In this document: positions 1 through 7,330 of the stretch, piece by piece
How positions within the stretch are numbered: the first letter of the stretch is position 1
How the letters are laid out: every line of letters begins with the position of its first letter
IMG/VR virus record: IMGVR_UViG_3300020408_000012
Span: 1 to 40,840 of that record
Source: a virus
Direction: 5' to 3' (one strand)
DNA length: 40,840 nucleotides
Program-made: the position numbers and the translations under genes
The notes under the pieces: generated by a model
Seen by the model: the letters and a program-made list of their open reading frames with translations, nothing else
Database searches by the model: none
What the model was told of the DNA's origin: nothing

Positions 1-1406
1 ATGTCAGATACTTTCATATCATTCATGCTAGCAAAACGCCTACCTTCTTCCACAATGTTTTGTAGTAGTTGATACAAAGTTCCTGATGGTTCTTTGTATG
101 GTAAGAAGGTTATGTTATCTCTAATAGCACCACCGGGAACATCAACATCTCTAAACTCTCCGGGCATTATAGGAGTATCATCGCCTTTGATTCTAAGACC
201 TCTAGCCTTTAGACCACCCGGCAAGTTAGATAATGTTCCAGCATCTACAAGCTGTCTCAAGATTGATGTTGCTGATTTAGCTAAACCACCAACCATATGT
301 ATCAGACCAAAGCCATAGAAACCAAGACCCGGCAGGTATTGATAGTGAACAAAGTGCATACGCCTAAGTTTCTTTGGGTCATCCTGAAAATAATTTCTTC
401 TGATACTTAATACTTGACCGCTAGGATAATCAATAGATACAACATAAGGCAAAGCTATCCCAGTTTGTTTGCCATCAGCCATATCTTCATAACCTTCTAA
501 ATCAAGGTCTACCTGCATTTCTAAAATAGTATGCCTATCATCGTAGTTATAAGTTCTGCTTTCGCCAGTCATTTCGTCATACTTCTTGCGAATATCAGAC
601 TGATTATCTGCTGGCTCAGGTATATCTATGTCTCGGTAGAATCCAGCTACTTGCATCTTACGAACTTCGTTAGATGATTTGTGCATCACATGAGTTGCAC
701 GCTGACAAGTTTCTAAATCGCTTGCACCATAATTAACTACAACATCTTCTGCTGGCACAAAGATAGAAGCAGGTCTTTCTAAGTTAGGGTCATAATAAAC
801 TTTTCTAAATGCAGAACCTGCCAAGGGTAAAGAAAATAACATCTTCTCTGTTTCAGTTCGGTACTCTGACATCTCATGTGTCAAAAGATAATTGAGATAA
901 TCTTGTACTCGACCAGCTTGTTTTGTTTTATCTTCTGTAATCTTACCAACAATCTTTGTTCTTACTGGTCCTTGTGCTGGAAACATCTCTGCAATAGATT
1001 GCGATTGAAACCTGATAACTGCTTCACTCAACATCGGATGGAATACACCACAAGCTCCCGCCCAAGGTGTAGTTCTTTCTTCAATCTTCAAACCTAGTTG
1101 GTCTAAACCTTTGACATAACTTTCTTCCCATTCAGAACGAGAGTCTTTGTCTGCTTGATACTGACTAATTAAATCACCACCTAATTCATTCAGGGTTGAT
1201 TCATCCATATAGTCAGCAAGGTTTGAATCAAAGTCCTCAGCCATTATGTTTTGTTTATCAGGCTCAAAATCTATAATCATCCCTCCATCATCGGTAGCTA
1301 TTGCTACCGAATCAGGATTATCTATGGAGATTGATAATTCTTCTTGCTCTGGCATTTCGTCTGTACCAGCTATGGGAGTTGCTGGATTATCTCTTTCTAT
1401 TGCCAC
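1..1406 (-). CDS. Portal protein, partial (C-terminus beyond left edge)
   Basis: Open reading frame of about 468 codons running off the left edge with no stop in the window. I chose the GTG at 1406, which reads MAIERDNPATPIAG after a GAGGT ribosome binding site 9 nt past the TerL stop. The first ~70 residues are acidic and low complexity. They are followed by a region typical of large phage portals (ADKDSRSEWEESYVKGLDQLG, then KMLFSLPLAGSAFRKVYYD and LRQLVDAGTLSNLPGG). Portals form the dodecameric ring at the capsid vertex that docks terminase and the tail. Position directly after TerL in the same operon supports the call. The family is recognised from sequence feel and context rather than a single catalytic motif. 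Confidence 0.8.
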   Translation of the reverse strand, partial: MAIERDNPATPIAGTDEMPEQEELSISIDNPDSVAIATDDGGMIIDFEPDKQNIMAEDFDSNLADYMDESTLNELGGDLISQYQADKDSRSEWEESYVKGLDQLGLKIEERTTPWAGACGVFHPMLSEAVIRFQSQSIAEMFPAQGPVRTKIVGKITEDKTKQAGRVQDYLNYLLTHEMSEYRTETEKMLFSLPLAGSAFRKVYYDPNLERPASIFVPAEDVVVNYGASDLETCQRATHVMHKSSNEVRKMQVAGFYRDIDIPEPADNQSDIRKKYDEMTGESRTYNYDDRHTILEMQVDLDLEGYEDMADGKQTGIALPYVVSIDYPSGQVLSIRRNYFQDDPKKLRRMHFVHYQYLPGLGFYGFGLIHMVGGLAKSATSILRQLVDAGTLSNLPGGLKARGLRIKGDDTPIMPGEFRDVDVPGGAIRDNITFLPYKEPSGTLYQLLQNIVEEGRRFASMNDMKVSD

Positions 1407-1414
1407 TTAGTACC

Positions 1415-2911
1415 TCAGTAATAGTCTGCGACTTTATTATGTTCTAATGGTTCTTCTTCCTCGTCACTATCCAAAGGAATAAAACCACCTTGTCTAAATC
1501 TTAACAGAGCTTGCGTGCTGCTATCAACTAAATCATCATGTTCCATATTAGGAAACCCTGCAAACTCTTCGACAACTTCTTCTGCCCAACGAGTCTCAGG
1601 ACACCATACTACTCCTGATGAAAATAAATCTGATACAGCATTTACTCTCGAAATCTTATCGTTACCTCTGCTTGGCGTGTACTCTTGTACTGGTATTCCT
1701 GTAGCACGCAGTTCAAATATCAAAGGCATCCCTGCTGCTTTTGCCTCAACAATGAAAGCATCGGGTTTGAATTCTTTATACTTGTCCATAGCTTTAACCT
1801 TTAGCTCTGGAAACTCTAGCCTATCTTTATAGGCATCTAGCAATATCACATTGGGTGCTAGCATCCCTTCATCGTTTTCTTTATAGAACACTCCCCATGT
1901 AGTACAAGCAGAAAAGTCAGCACGCTGGTTCTTCATAAAGGCAGTATCCCAAGATTGTATTATAAACTCACAGTCTGGTGGATTTCTGCCTTCCCATGTT
2001 TTCCACCATTCCCTCTTAACCAAAGCACTCTCTTCTGCTGTAGGGTCTTGTTGATACTGTGCTTGCCATTTGCTATTAGGCAGTTCTGCTCTTAAAGCTT
2101 CTAATTCTGTGAGCGACCAAAACTCTTCCCACAATGGATTACCTGAAGGCATGATGGCTGGGAGTTCTATTACTTCCCATTGGTCTGCACCACCTCGCTT
2201 TATGCTAGCATCTATAACCTGACCAGTAAGGTCTCGCTGATGCCATCTTGTCATTACCACAACAATAGCACCATTCGGTTGCAAACGCTGTCTTGGTCCT
2301 GATGTATACCACTCGTAAGTTCTATTGAATACATTGACATCGCCACTCGCACCCTCTTGTTCTGAATGAGGGTCATCAATTATCAATAGGTCTGCACCTT
2401 TACCAGTAACCGCACCGCCTACACCTATCGCAAAGTATTCGCCACCTTTGTTGGTATTCCAACGACCAGCAGCTTTACTATCTGCTTGCAAACTGACATC
2501 AGGGAATATCCTTTTGTAGTCTTTGCTGTTCACAAGGTTTCTAACCTTCCTACCAAAACCCACCGCTAATTCTGCAGTATGGGCAGTCTGGATTATCTTC
2601 TTGTCAGGAGAACGCCCTAAGAACCACGCAGGGAGCAAATAAGAGGCGAACTCACTCTTGGTATGTCTAGGAGGCATATTGATAATTAAACGCTTTATCT
2701 CGCCTCTAGCGACCTTCTCGAAAGCCTCAGCCATTATCTCGTGATGTTTACCATGAATAAACGCTGACCACATCTCTTGTACGAAGTTTAGGTAGTTATC
2801 GTGGGATAACTCTCTCTGCTTCGCATCCTCGTATTCCTCAAGCAAATCCAATAGCTCTGCTTTCTGAGAATTACTAAGACTCCTTATTTGATTTAAAACA
2901 TTTTGATTCAT
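1415..2911 (-). CDS. terL: Terminase large subunit (TerL)
   Basis: DNA-packaging motor, 498 aa, a usual length for the family. The N-terminal ATPase has a Walker A-like MPPRHTKSE at residues 79-87 and Walker B LLIIDD at 175-180. The C-terminal RNase H-like nuclease has acidic positions D322 (SWDTA), E389 (IVEAKAAG) and a DDLVDS cluster at 459-464, as expected for the metal-binding headful or cos nuclease. It pumps DNA into the prohead through the portal encoded just downstream. TerS lies upstream in the same orientation across a ~440-bp repeat-rich gap. The gap between the two subunits is unusually long, since terS and terL usually abut. Confidence 0.95.
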   Translation of the reverse strand: MNQNVLNQIRSLSNSQKAELLDLLEEYEDAKQRELSHDNYLNFVQEMWSAFIHGKHHEIMAEAFEKVARGEIKRLIINMPPRHTKSEFASYLLPAWFLGRSPDKKIIQTAHTAELAVGFGRKVRNLVNSKDYKRIFPDVSLQADSKAAGRWNTNKGGEYFAIGVGGAVTGKGADLLIIDDPHSEQEGASGDVNVFNRTYEWYTSGPRQRLQPNGAIVVVMTRWHQRDLTGQVIDASIKRGGADQWEVIELPAIMPSGNPLWEEFWSLTELEALRAELPNSKWQAQYQQDPTAEESALVKREWWKTWEGRNPPDCEFIIQSWDTAFMKNQRADFSACTTWGVFYKENDEGMLAPNVILLDAYKDRLEFPELKVKAMDKYKEFKPDAFIVEAKAAGMPLIFELRATGIPVQEYTPSRGNDKISRVNAVSDLFSSGVVWCPETRWAEEVVEEFAGFPNMEHDDLVDSSTQALLRFRQGGFIPLDSDEEEEPLEHNKVADYY

Positions 2912-3000
2912 AGTAGGTACATACTAGATTAGTAGATACTAATTAAAAATTCTTTAGTGGGTATATAACTGAGTGGGTATATACTAAGTAGTAGGTATAT
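2912..3000 (+). repeat. Cluster of four AGTRGGTAYAT(A) direct repeats
   Basis: Copies start at 2912 (AGTAGGTACATA), 2956 and 2972 (both AGTGGGTATATA) and 2990 (AGTAGGTATAT), the last three spaced 16 and 18 bp. A related cluster lies at 13911-13972 upstream of the primase-helicase gene. Iteron or operator function is inference. Confidence 0.5.
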
Positions 3001-3071
3001 CTACTGCTAGACTTTACCATATTATAGGGTCTTAACATCAAATGCAACATATAAATCAAAAAATATACTAT

Positions 3072-3282
3072 GGGGGGGTGTAGGATTCCTACCCTGTTTC
3101 CACATTCGATTATATATATGGATTAAAAAACGCTATCATTTTGCAATACAATAGGGGGGGTACATGAAAGTGCAACATCAAATGTGTGAATCACTATGTA
3201 TGTATGATATGCAAGTGCATCTGTCTGCAAGGGGGGGTGGCGGTCTACTAATTTTCTAACTTTCTAAAATCAAAGGGGGGGT
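3072..3282 (+). repeat. Four G7-T tracts in the terL-terS gap
   Basis: Runs of exactly seven G followed by T at 3072-3078, 3154-3160, 3231-3237 and 3275-3281 in an otherwise AT-rich stretch of 438 bp with no convincing gene. Spacings are 82, 77 and 44 bp. Together with the adjacent dyads they mark a non-coding control or packaging region. The role is unknown. Confidence 0.6.
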
Positions 3283-3357
3283 GGTTAATTTTTAACCATC
3301 TGTTTTGGCTGGCTGGTTTGGGTGGTTAATCTTTAACCATTGGTTAATCTTTAACCA
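3282..3357. repeat. Three perfect dyads TGGTTAA-N3-TTAACCA at the terS 3' end
   Basis: Copies at 3282-3298, 3323-3339 and 3341-3357, each with seven-base arms and a 3-base centre (TTT, TCT, TCT). The last copy includes the terS stop codon. A fourth copy sits immediately before the terS start. Candidate TerS recognition (pac/cos) site or operator; this is inference. Confidence 0.75.
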
Positions 3358-3836
3358 GTTGGGTCATTCGTGGTTTCTTCTAATAGAGCGATAATCTTCT
3401 CCTCTATATCAGATGCTATCTCTTCGCTATCTCTCGTCTCCTTTACCTCGACTGTGTCTGTGAATAATCCGATTGTCTTTCCTAGAAGTTCCAATGCCCT
3501 GACTCTGCTTGCATCACTATCCGCTTCCTTACTCTCATTCATTAGCCTCTCAAGAACGTACTCTCTCGTTCTGACTGAGGATGCTACTGAGGACTGCTCT
3601 ACCTTCTGTATTGCTCTTTGTATGCTTAGTGCAATCTTAGGGTTAGCTAATAATTTGGATGACTCTGTCTCTGTCCATTTAGGAGGACTTCCATCCTTTT
3701 TCATCTTTACATCATATGCCTCACAGTAAGCGTCTTTATATGTATGCTTTCCTTTTATGATTAGGTCTACAAATTTTCTTTGCTTCGGTGTGAGGTCTGT
3801 TTGATTCGGAACGATTTTTAAATCAGGTTTTTTCAT
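3351..3836 (-). CDS. terS: Terminase small subunit (TerS)
   Basis: 161 aa. The N-terminal segment LTPKQRKFVDLIIKGKHTYKDAYCEAY (residues ~15-41; read with key residues LTPKQ, F, AY, AY) is the Terminase_2-type helix-turn-helix signature used for recognising phage DNA. A central helical region (SIQRAIQKVEQSS) probably supports oligomerisation, and the C-terminus is acidic (SEEIASDIEEKIIALLEETTND). TerS binds the packaging site and regulates TerL, encoded downstream. The gene is bracketed by identical palindromes, one at 3839-3855 two bases before its ATG and three at its 3' end. This fits either a packaging site around the gene or autoregulation. No clear Shine-Dalgarno sequence precedes the ATG; the palindrome occupies that place. 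Confidence 0.9.
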   Translation of the reverse strand: MKKPDLKIVPNQTDLTPKQRKFVDLIIKGKHTYKDAYCEAYDVKMKKDGSPPKWTETESSKLLANPKIALSIQRAIQKVEQSSVASSVRTREYVLERLMNESKEADSDASRVRALELLGKTIGLFTDTVEVKETRDSEEIASDIEEKIIALLEETTNDPTG

Positions 3837-3838
3837 GG

Positions 3839-3855
3839 TGGTTAAATTTTAACCA
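3839..3855. repeat. Fourth TGGTTAA-N3-TTAACCA dyad, upstream of terS
   Basis: Perfect seven-base arms with centre ATT, located 2 nt upstream of the terS ATG on the minus strand. Binding here would mask the ribosome binding region or promoter of terS. Confidence 0.75.
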
Positions 3856-3861
3856 GTTGGA

Positions 3862-3884
3862 GAAAATATTCCTAGTCACAGTTC
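3862..3884. repeat. Dispersed quasi-palindrome copy (core AATATTCCTAGTCA)
   Basis: Copy of the genome-wide repeat, 35 bp before the -35 box of the early promoter and next to the terS dyad. It matches the consensus except for C at one core position. Confidence 0.6.
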
Positions 3885-3918
3885 CTCTGAAACTACTATC
3901 TTTTTGCTTACTAAATGC

Positions 3919-3946
3919 TTGCTTGCACATATGAGAGGTATATAAT
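3919..3946 (+). promoter_or_regulatory. Sigma70-like promoter for the early rightward block
   Basis: TTGCTT at 3919-3924, a 16-bp spacer and a perfect TATAAT at 3941-3946. Transcription would start near 3953 and run through the long structured leader into the first ribozyme and the 38-aa gene. Confidence 0.65.
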
Positions 3947-3952
3947 TAGCAG

Positions 3953-4381
3953 TATGAAGAACAGATTTGAACAGACACGAAACAAGCGACACGATTTGTC
4001 GCTCTCTCGTGGACAGAATATGGAGGTGCAAATAACAGACTGGTAAGAATTTTGATTTGTCCGCTTGCGGTAAACATCTAGAGAAGGTGGCAAGCGTGGA
4101 GTCTCTCCTTGGCTCTCTAACTCAGGAAGGAAAACTCGCAGACAGGCAGACGAGGGAAAAGAAGGACACCTCCGACCGACAGCGAAACAAGACTAGCACT
4201 TGTTAGCACGAAACAAGATGTCGCAAAATGTAAATGATGGTCACTAACGAGTGACGATTGGATAGACATAAAGTTCTGACCTATCCGACTCTGAGATGAG
4301 AATAAAAAAACATTTATGTAAAACAAATTCCTTAAAGAAAATTTTTTGTGAGGGATGGCTCTTTGCTATCCCTCGCAATAT
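3953..4381 (+). other. Long structured 5' leader, apparently non-coding
   Basis: About 430 nt between the promoter and the first hammerhead ribozyme without a convincing gene. It is rich in hairpins: AGCGACA-cgatt-TGTCGCT (3976-3994) nested inside CACGA/TCGTG; GTCACT-aacg-AGTGAC near 4240-4255; GGATAG/CTATCC around 4259-4286; and the strong hairpin at 4348-4376. It contains a GGAGGTGCA at 4022-4030 with no start codon, and a CACCTCC (4167-4173) complementary to the block's ribosome binding sites. The same AGCGACA/TGTCGCT hairpin recurs in the small RNA at 10748. A 30-codon frame from ATG 3954 (MKNRFEQTRNK) is possible but has no ribosome binding site. Confidence 0.45.
4348..4376 (+). terminator. 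Hairpin A upstream of ribozyme 1
   Basis: GAGGGATGGC-TCTTT-GCTATCCCTC, ten pairs with one G-U, extendable by two more pairs. It ends 5 nt before ribozyme 1. There is no U-run after it, so it is better read as an RNA structural or stabilising element than a terminator. Confidence 0.55.
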
Positions 4382-4429
4382 CTGTCGCAAGGTGTGTGCC
4401 TTGCCTGAAGAAGCGAAAGCAGAAACAGA
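4381..4429 (+). ncRNA. Hammerhead ribozyme 1 (before the 38-aa gene)
   Basis: Order of elements is that of a type III hammerhead. Stem III 5' is TCTGT (4381-4385), followed by the scissile C4386. Stem I is GCAAGG/CCTTGC closing a TGTGTG loop (4387-4404). The core CTGAAGA is at 4405-4411, with a short GC-GAAA-GC stem II flanked by A residues (4412-4421). The core GAAA is at 4422-4425, and ACAGA pairs back to stem III. Predicted cleavage is after C4386. Stem II has only two pairs plus a GAAA tetraloop, the weakest of the four copies. It is followed by the box CTTTTAACTTT and an AGAGGTGCA ribosome binding site. Confidence 0.82.
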
Positions 4430-4462
4430 AACTTTTAACTTTTAATTTTGCAGAGGTGCATT

Positions 4463-4579
4463 ATGAAAAATTTCTATATCAGAAATATCAAGGGGAACAG
4501 AGATAGCAGAAAGCAATCTGTTCGTAAATTTAAAAACAGTTCTCAATACTGGGAAGCAACATCAAAGGAGGTGGTCTAG
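4463..4579 (+). CDS. Small basic protein, 38 aa, unknown
   Basis: ATG at 4463 follows AGAGGTGCATT, the conserved ribosome binding box of this block. It reads MKNFYIRNIKGNRDSRKQSV and ends at TAG 4577-4579, which overlaps the GTG of the next gene by one base, so the two are translationally coupled. It is highly basic (Lys/Arg rich) with no recognised family. Its support is the ribozyme leader and ribosome binding site shared with the other block genes. It may be a small early host-takeover protein, but that is a guess from position only. Confidence 0.6.
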   Translation: MKNFYIRNIKGNRDSRKQSVRKFKNSSQYWEATSKEVV

Positions 4580-5016
4580 TGAATAGATACACAGAAGATG
4601 GAAAGCTTAGATGGATTAGGTCAAATTATCCTGACAAGTTTTATGACAAATTCTTTTTCGATGATGATGAAAGAATATTTCTTATCAGAGAAGGAGAGTC
4701 TTTCGAGGATGCGATGACTACTCACAGAAACTTGGGTCTCAATCTGAATGGCTACAAAACTGTAGCTGGTCTCAGAAGTGCCATCACAAGATTAGTGAAT
4801 GGTGGTCACGATATTTGGGAGTGCTTTAGTTGTTTAGGTTGGAGTAGATACTTCGATGGGTGCAAGCAGACTTTCTACTACAAATTTACTGGCGAACAAA
4901 AAAATGTGAAGCTGGTTAAATTTCAAAACACAGCTATGACTTATGGAGGTCATAAGTGGTTTGAGCCTGATGTTGATACTGCGGTCTATCTGAACGAAAG
5001 TCTCTACCAAGGATAA
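4579..5016 (+). CDS. Unknown early protein, 145 aa
   Basis: GTG start at 4579 preceded by AAAGGAGGTGGT and overlapping the upstream stop (TAGTG). The sequence begins MNRYTEDGKLRWIRSNYPDK and is rich in Phe, Tyr, Asp and Gly. It has two Cys in WECFSCLGW and no signal peptide or membrane segment. I do not recognise a family. It is the last gene before hairpin B and ribozyme 2, so its mRNA would end at that ribozyme's cleavage site. The strong ribosome binding site and absence of a competing frame support it as real. Confidence 0.75.
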   Translation: MNRYTEDGKLRWIRSNYPDKFYDKFFFDDDERIFLIREGESFEDAMTTHRNLGLNLNGYKTVAGLRSAITRLVNGGHDIWECFSCLGWSRYFDGCKQTFYYKFTGEQKNVKLVKFQNTAMTYGGHKWFEPDVDTAVYLNESLYQG

Positions 5017-5023
5017 TTTTGAG

Positions 5024-5053
5024 GAGAGGGTTGAGCAATCAATCCTCTCTTTC
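5024..5053 (+). terminator. Hairpin B upstream of ribozyme 2
   Basis: Eleven-pair stem GAGAGGGTTGA / TCAATCCTCTC with a GCAA tetraloop, followed by TTTC. It is terminator-like with a weak U tail. It lies between the stop at 5016 and the ribozyme at 5058, so after cleavage it would form the 3' end of the upstream mRNA. Confidence 0.65.
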
Positions 5054-5057
5054 AAAA

Positions 5058-5113
5058 AACTGTCAGCAAGTGTGTGCTTGCTCTGATGATGGAACAAAAG
5101 TTCCGAAACAGTT
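5058..5113 (+). ncRNA. Hammerhead ribozyme 2 (before the MoxR gene)
   Basis: Stem III AACTGT (5058-5063) pairs with ACAGTT (5108-5113). Scissile C is 5064. Stem I AGCAAG/CTTGCT closes a TGTGTG loop (5065-5082). Core CTGATGA is 5083-5089, with U5090 unpaired. Stem II GGAAC-AAAA-GTTCC is 5091-5104 and core GAAA is 5105-5108. All stems are perfectly paired and differ in sequence from the other three copies, which is covariation support. Cleavage after C5064 would leave the ATPase mRNA with a 5'-OH end capped by stem I. The box CTTTTAACTTTC and GGAGGTGCA follow. Confidence 0.9.
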
Positions 5114-5144
5114 CTTTTAACTTTCACAAACTGCGGAGGTGCAA

Positions 5145-6215
5145 ATGAGTGAAGAAAATAAAATGATGGAAGCCTCTCCATCTAAAGCGTTGAGGCTAAT
5201 GAAAACTAACATTAAAGCTGGAAGAGTTCCTATGCTCTTAGGTGGTGTTGGTGTTGGTAAATCTGCAACAGTATCTCAGCTTGCTGAAGTGCTGGCTGGA
5301 GATAGAAAAGTGGTTGAGACAATTAGACCTAAGAAAGATGAATATGGATTCATCGATTTTAGAGCGAGTCTGTATGAGACCATTGAGTTGGGTGGTCTAC
5401 CTTTCATTGAGAAGGGAGAACAGAAGAGAGCATTTCTCGGAAATCTTCCAGTAGCAAATGAGGGTCTACTTTTTATTGATGAGTTCGCACAAGCGACAGC
5501 AGATATGCAGAAGCTTCTCGGACAGTTGGTCAATGAGAAAAAGTTGGGCGAGTATCACTTGCCTGAAGGCTGGGATATTGTCATGGCTGGAAACAGAGCG
5601 AGTGATAGGTCAGGTGCTAACAAGTTGCTAGCACATATGTCTGACAGAGTCTCGGTCTATCACTTCAAACATGATGTGAACGACTGGCTCGTTTGGGGTT
5701 CTGAGAATGGTGTTCATCCATCAATCTTAGGGTTTATAAATTTCATGCCTAAGTTGTTATGGAAGTTCGATGCCAAGGACAGCAATCCTCAGCCATCTCC
5801 TAGGTCATGGACAAGGTTGTCTGACATCATGAAGGCTGAGACTGACAAAGACTTGATGCCTTTTCATGCTCAAGGAAATGTCGGTATCGAGGCTGGGTTA
5901 GAGTTTATGAATTTCATTACTCTGTCTCAGGATATTCCAAACCTTGCGGACATTGTCGATGGCAAGGAGGTCGATGTTCCTGAAGGGTTGGGTCTGCAAT
6001 ATGCGACTGCTGTTGCTTTGGTCTCTGCTATTCAAGATGCAGACGATAAGTTGAAGCCTTCATACTTCGACAATGCTCTGAGATGGATGGATACTTTTCC
6101 ATCGAAAGAGTTCCCTATATTTTTCGGTAGGGCGGTTGTCGGTGCTGTTCCTGATTTGAAAAACACAAAGACTTTCTCTGTGTTCAATTCAGAAAACAAG
6201 GATGTGCTGATTTAA
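5145..6215 (+). CDS. MoxR-type AAA+ ATPase
   Basis: 356 aa from ATG 5145, 4 nt after GGAGGTGC; an in-frame GTG at 5139 would fall inside the ribosome binding site. Walker A is GGVGVGKSA at residues 33-41, Walker B LLFIDEF at 108-114, and sensor 1 MAGN at 147-150 followed by NRASDRSGANK. This is the MoxR/CoxD branch of AAA+ proteins, which act as chaperones or remodellers with a VWA-domain partner. Such a partner (7323-8864) is encoded two genes downstream with a helical protein between, a common MoxR-X-VWA arrangement. The substrate is unknown. It is distinct from replicative or CobS proteins only by context, so a CobS-like label is also possible. Confidence 0.88.
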   Translation: MSEENKMMEASPSKALRLMKTNIKAGRVPMLLGGVGVGKSATVSQLAEVLAGDRKVVETIRPKKDEYGFIDFRASLYETIELGGLPFIEKGEQKRAFLGNLPVANEGLLFIDEFAQATADMQKLLGQLVNEKKLGEYHLPEGWDIVMAGNRASDRSGANKLLAHMSDRVSVYHFKHDVNDWLVWGSENGVHPSILGFINFMPKLLWKFDAKDSNPQPSPRSWTRLSDIMKAETDKDLMPFHAQGNVGIEAGLEFMNFITLSQDIPNLADIVDGKEVDVPEGLGLQYATAVALVSAIQDADDKLKPSYFDNALRWMDTFPSKEFPIFFGRAVVGAVPDLKNTKTFSVFNSENKDVLI

Positions 6216-6220
6216 CTTGA

Positions 6221-6269
6221 GAGCGTGTGGGAGAAATATTTACCAGTAATATTTTTCCCACCTCGCTTT
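6221..6269 (+). terminator. Hairpin C upstream of ribozyme 3, built around a dispersed repeat
   Basis: Outer stem AGCG/CGCT followed by TTTT, a small internal loop, then a 13-pair stem TGGGAGAAATATT / AATATTTTTCCCA with loop TACCAGT. The upper stem and loop are one copy of the dispersed quasi-palindrome (6233-6257), so that repeat has been used in an RNA hairpin here. Terminator-like. Confidence 0.65.
6233..6257. repeat. Dispersed quasi-palindrome copy inside hairpin C
   Basis: AAATATTTACCAGTAATATT with an extra T in the left arm; the most symmetrical copy. Confidence 0.7.
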
Positions 6270-6272
6270 TGG

Positions 6273-6330
6273 AAACTGTCATCGAGTGTGGTACTCGGTC
6301 TGATGATGGAATGAAATTCCGAAACAGTTT
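6273..6330 (+). ncRNA. Hammerhead ribozyme 3 (before the 322-aa gene)
   Basis: Stem III AAACTGT (6273-6279) pairs with ACAGTTT (6324-6330), seven pairs. Scissile C is 6280. Stem I ATCGAGT/ACTCGGT (6281-6299) closes a GTGGT loop and includes one U-G pair. Core CTGATGA is 6300-6306, with U6307 unpaired. Stem II GGAAT-GAA-ATTCC is 6308-6320 and core GAAA is 6321-6324. Stem I sequence is different from the other copies yet fully paired. It is followed by TTTTAACTTTC and GGAGGTGCA. Confidence 0.9.
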
Positions 6331-6361
6331 TTTAACTTTCTTTTATTTTGCGGAGGTGCAT

Positions 6362-7330
6362 ATGAAAAAGAAAAAAATCGATACAGTCTTTGCTGATACT
6401 TTCACTAAGGTCAGATTTTATTCGTCTGCTATTAGCGGTATCAAAAAAGACAATGGTGCTACCATCGAATTGTCTGCTCTTAAAAATGCAGACTATGACT
6501 TGGTAGGTGTTAATAAAAAAATCTTTGGTCGTGACATCAACAAAGAGTTCAGACAAATTCAAAATGAATTTAGAAATAAAGTTCTCTATCCAATGACTTA
6601 TCCTTGGAGTGATGGTGGCAAGATGGGTTCTGAGTGGAGGATAGTTTCTAACGAAAAGTATGACTCCTTGATGGCTGGTTTTGATACTTACAGCAAGAAG
6701 TTTTGGTTGTTGGTCGAAAGTGTTCAGACTTCTTACGAGGACATGATTGACGAAGGCATGAAGAGACTCGGTAAGCTTGCTAACAGTAGCGACTACAAAG
6801 AGTGGGAGGACATTGAGCATAAGTTCAATTTCCAAATTACTCCTGATGTTTTTACTTCTTACAATACAAGTAATGACACGAGAGTTAATCTGTCAGAGAA
6901 GCAGAGGAAAGCGATAGAGAATTCTATTGCCTCTAACTACGAAGCTAACTTCAAGTCTTTGTTAGAAGAGGAAAAGAAAACTCTCGAAGAGTCTGTCCAA
7001 AATATCATCGATGCTCTTAAGAAAGATGGGTCAGGAAAATCTTTCTTCAAGGACAGCGTGTTCAAGAATCTGAAAGAGAAAGTTGAGAGGGTCAGAGACC
7101 TTAACAGAAACATCTATCAGAGTGCTGAGTTGGACAAGGCTATCGACATCATTGTTGGTTCGCTTGCTTCGGTCAATGACATTGACTCATTGAGAGACAA
7201 GGGAGAGATTGGTAAATCTAAAAGAGCCAAGGTCTCTGCTGACATGGAGAAAGCTAAGTCAAGCTTAAATCAAAATACGCTTGGCAAGATTTTCTCAGGT
7301 ACTGGATTATCGGAGGGCAACGATGAGTAG
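6362..7330 (+). CDS. Helical partner protein of the MoxR-VWA module, 322 aa
   Basis: ATG 6362 follows GGAGGTGCAT. The protein starts MKKKKIDTVFADTFTKVRFYS and is mostly alpha-helical, with charged coiled-coil-like segments around residues 190-260 (NFKSLLEEEKKTLEESVQN). There are no signal or membrane segments. Its position between a MoxR ATPase and a VWA protein, and its general make-up, recall the DUF3150-type proteins often found beside such pairs in phages. That name is tentative. The 3' end overlaps the VWA gene by 8 nt, so the two are coupled. Confidence 0.75.
   Translation: MKKKKIDTVFADTFTKVRFYSSAISGIKKDNGATIELSALKNADYDLVGVNKKIFGRDINKEFRQIQNEFRNKVLYPMTYPWSDGGKMGSEWRIVSNEKYDSLMAGFDTYSKKFWLLVESVQTSYEDMIDEGMKRLGKLANSSDYKEWEDIEHKFNFQITPDVFTSYNTSNDTRVNLSEKQRKAIENSIASNYEANFKSLLEEEKKTLEESVQNIIDALKKDGSGKSFFKDSVFKNLKEKVERVRDLNRNIYQSAELDKAIDIIVGSLASVNDIDSLRDKGEIGKSKRAKVSADMEKAKSSLNQNTLGKIFSGTGLSEGNDE

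Noticed and set aside
3954-4046. 30-codon plus-strand frame MKNRFEQTRNK next to the early promoter
   Set aside because: No ribosome binding site, and most of it is the hairpin AGCGACA/TGTCGCT; kept only as a remark on the leader.
3911-4326. Two minus-strand frames (60 and 69 codons) in the early leader
   Set aside because: No ribosome binding site, odd composition, and they lie opposite a structured RNA leader with a plus-strand promoter; probably chance frames.
2912-4462. Possible CRISPR array or tRNA genes in the non-coding stretches
   Set aside because: Repeats are short, palindromic or irregularly spaced without spacer-like units, and no cloverleaf or T-loop consensus was found.
6332-6835. 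167-codon minus-strand frame
   Set aside because: It is the antisense shadow of the 322-aa gene, covering ribozyme-leader and coding bases, without start signals.
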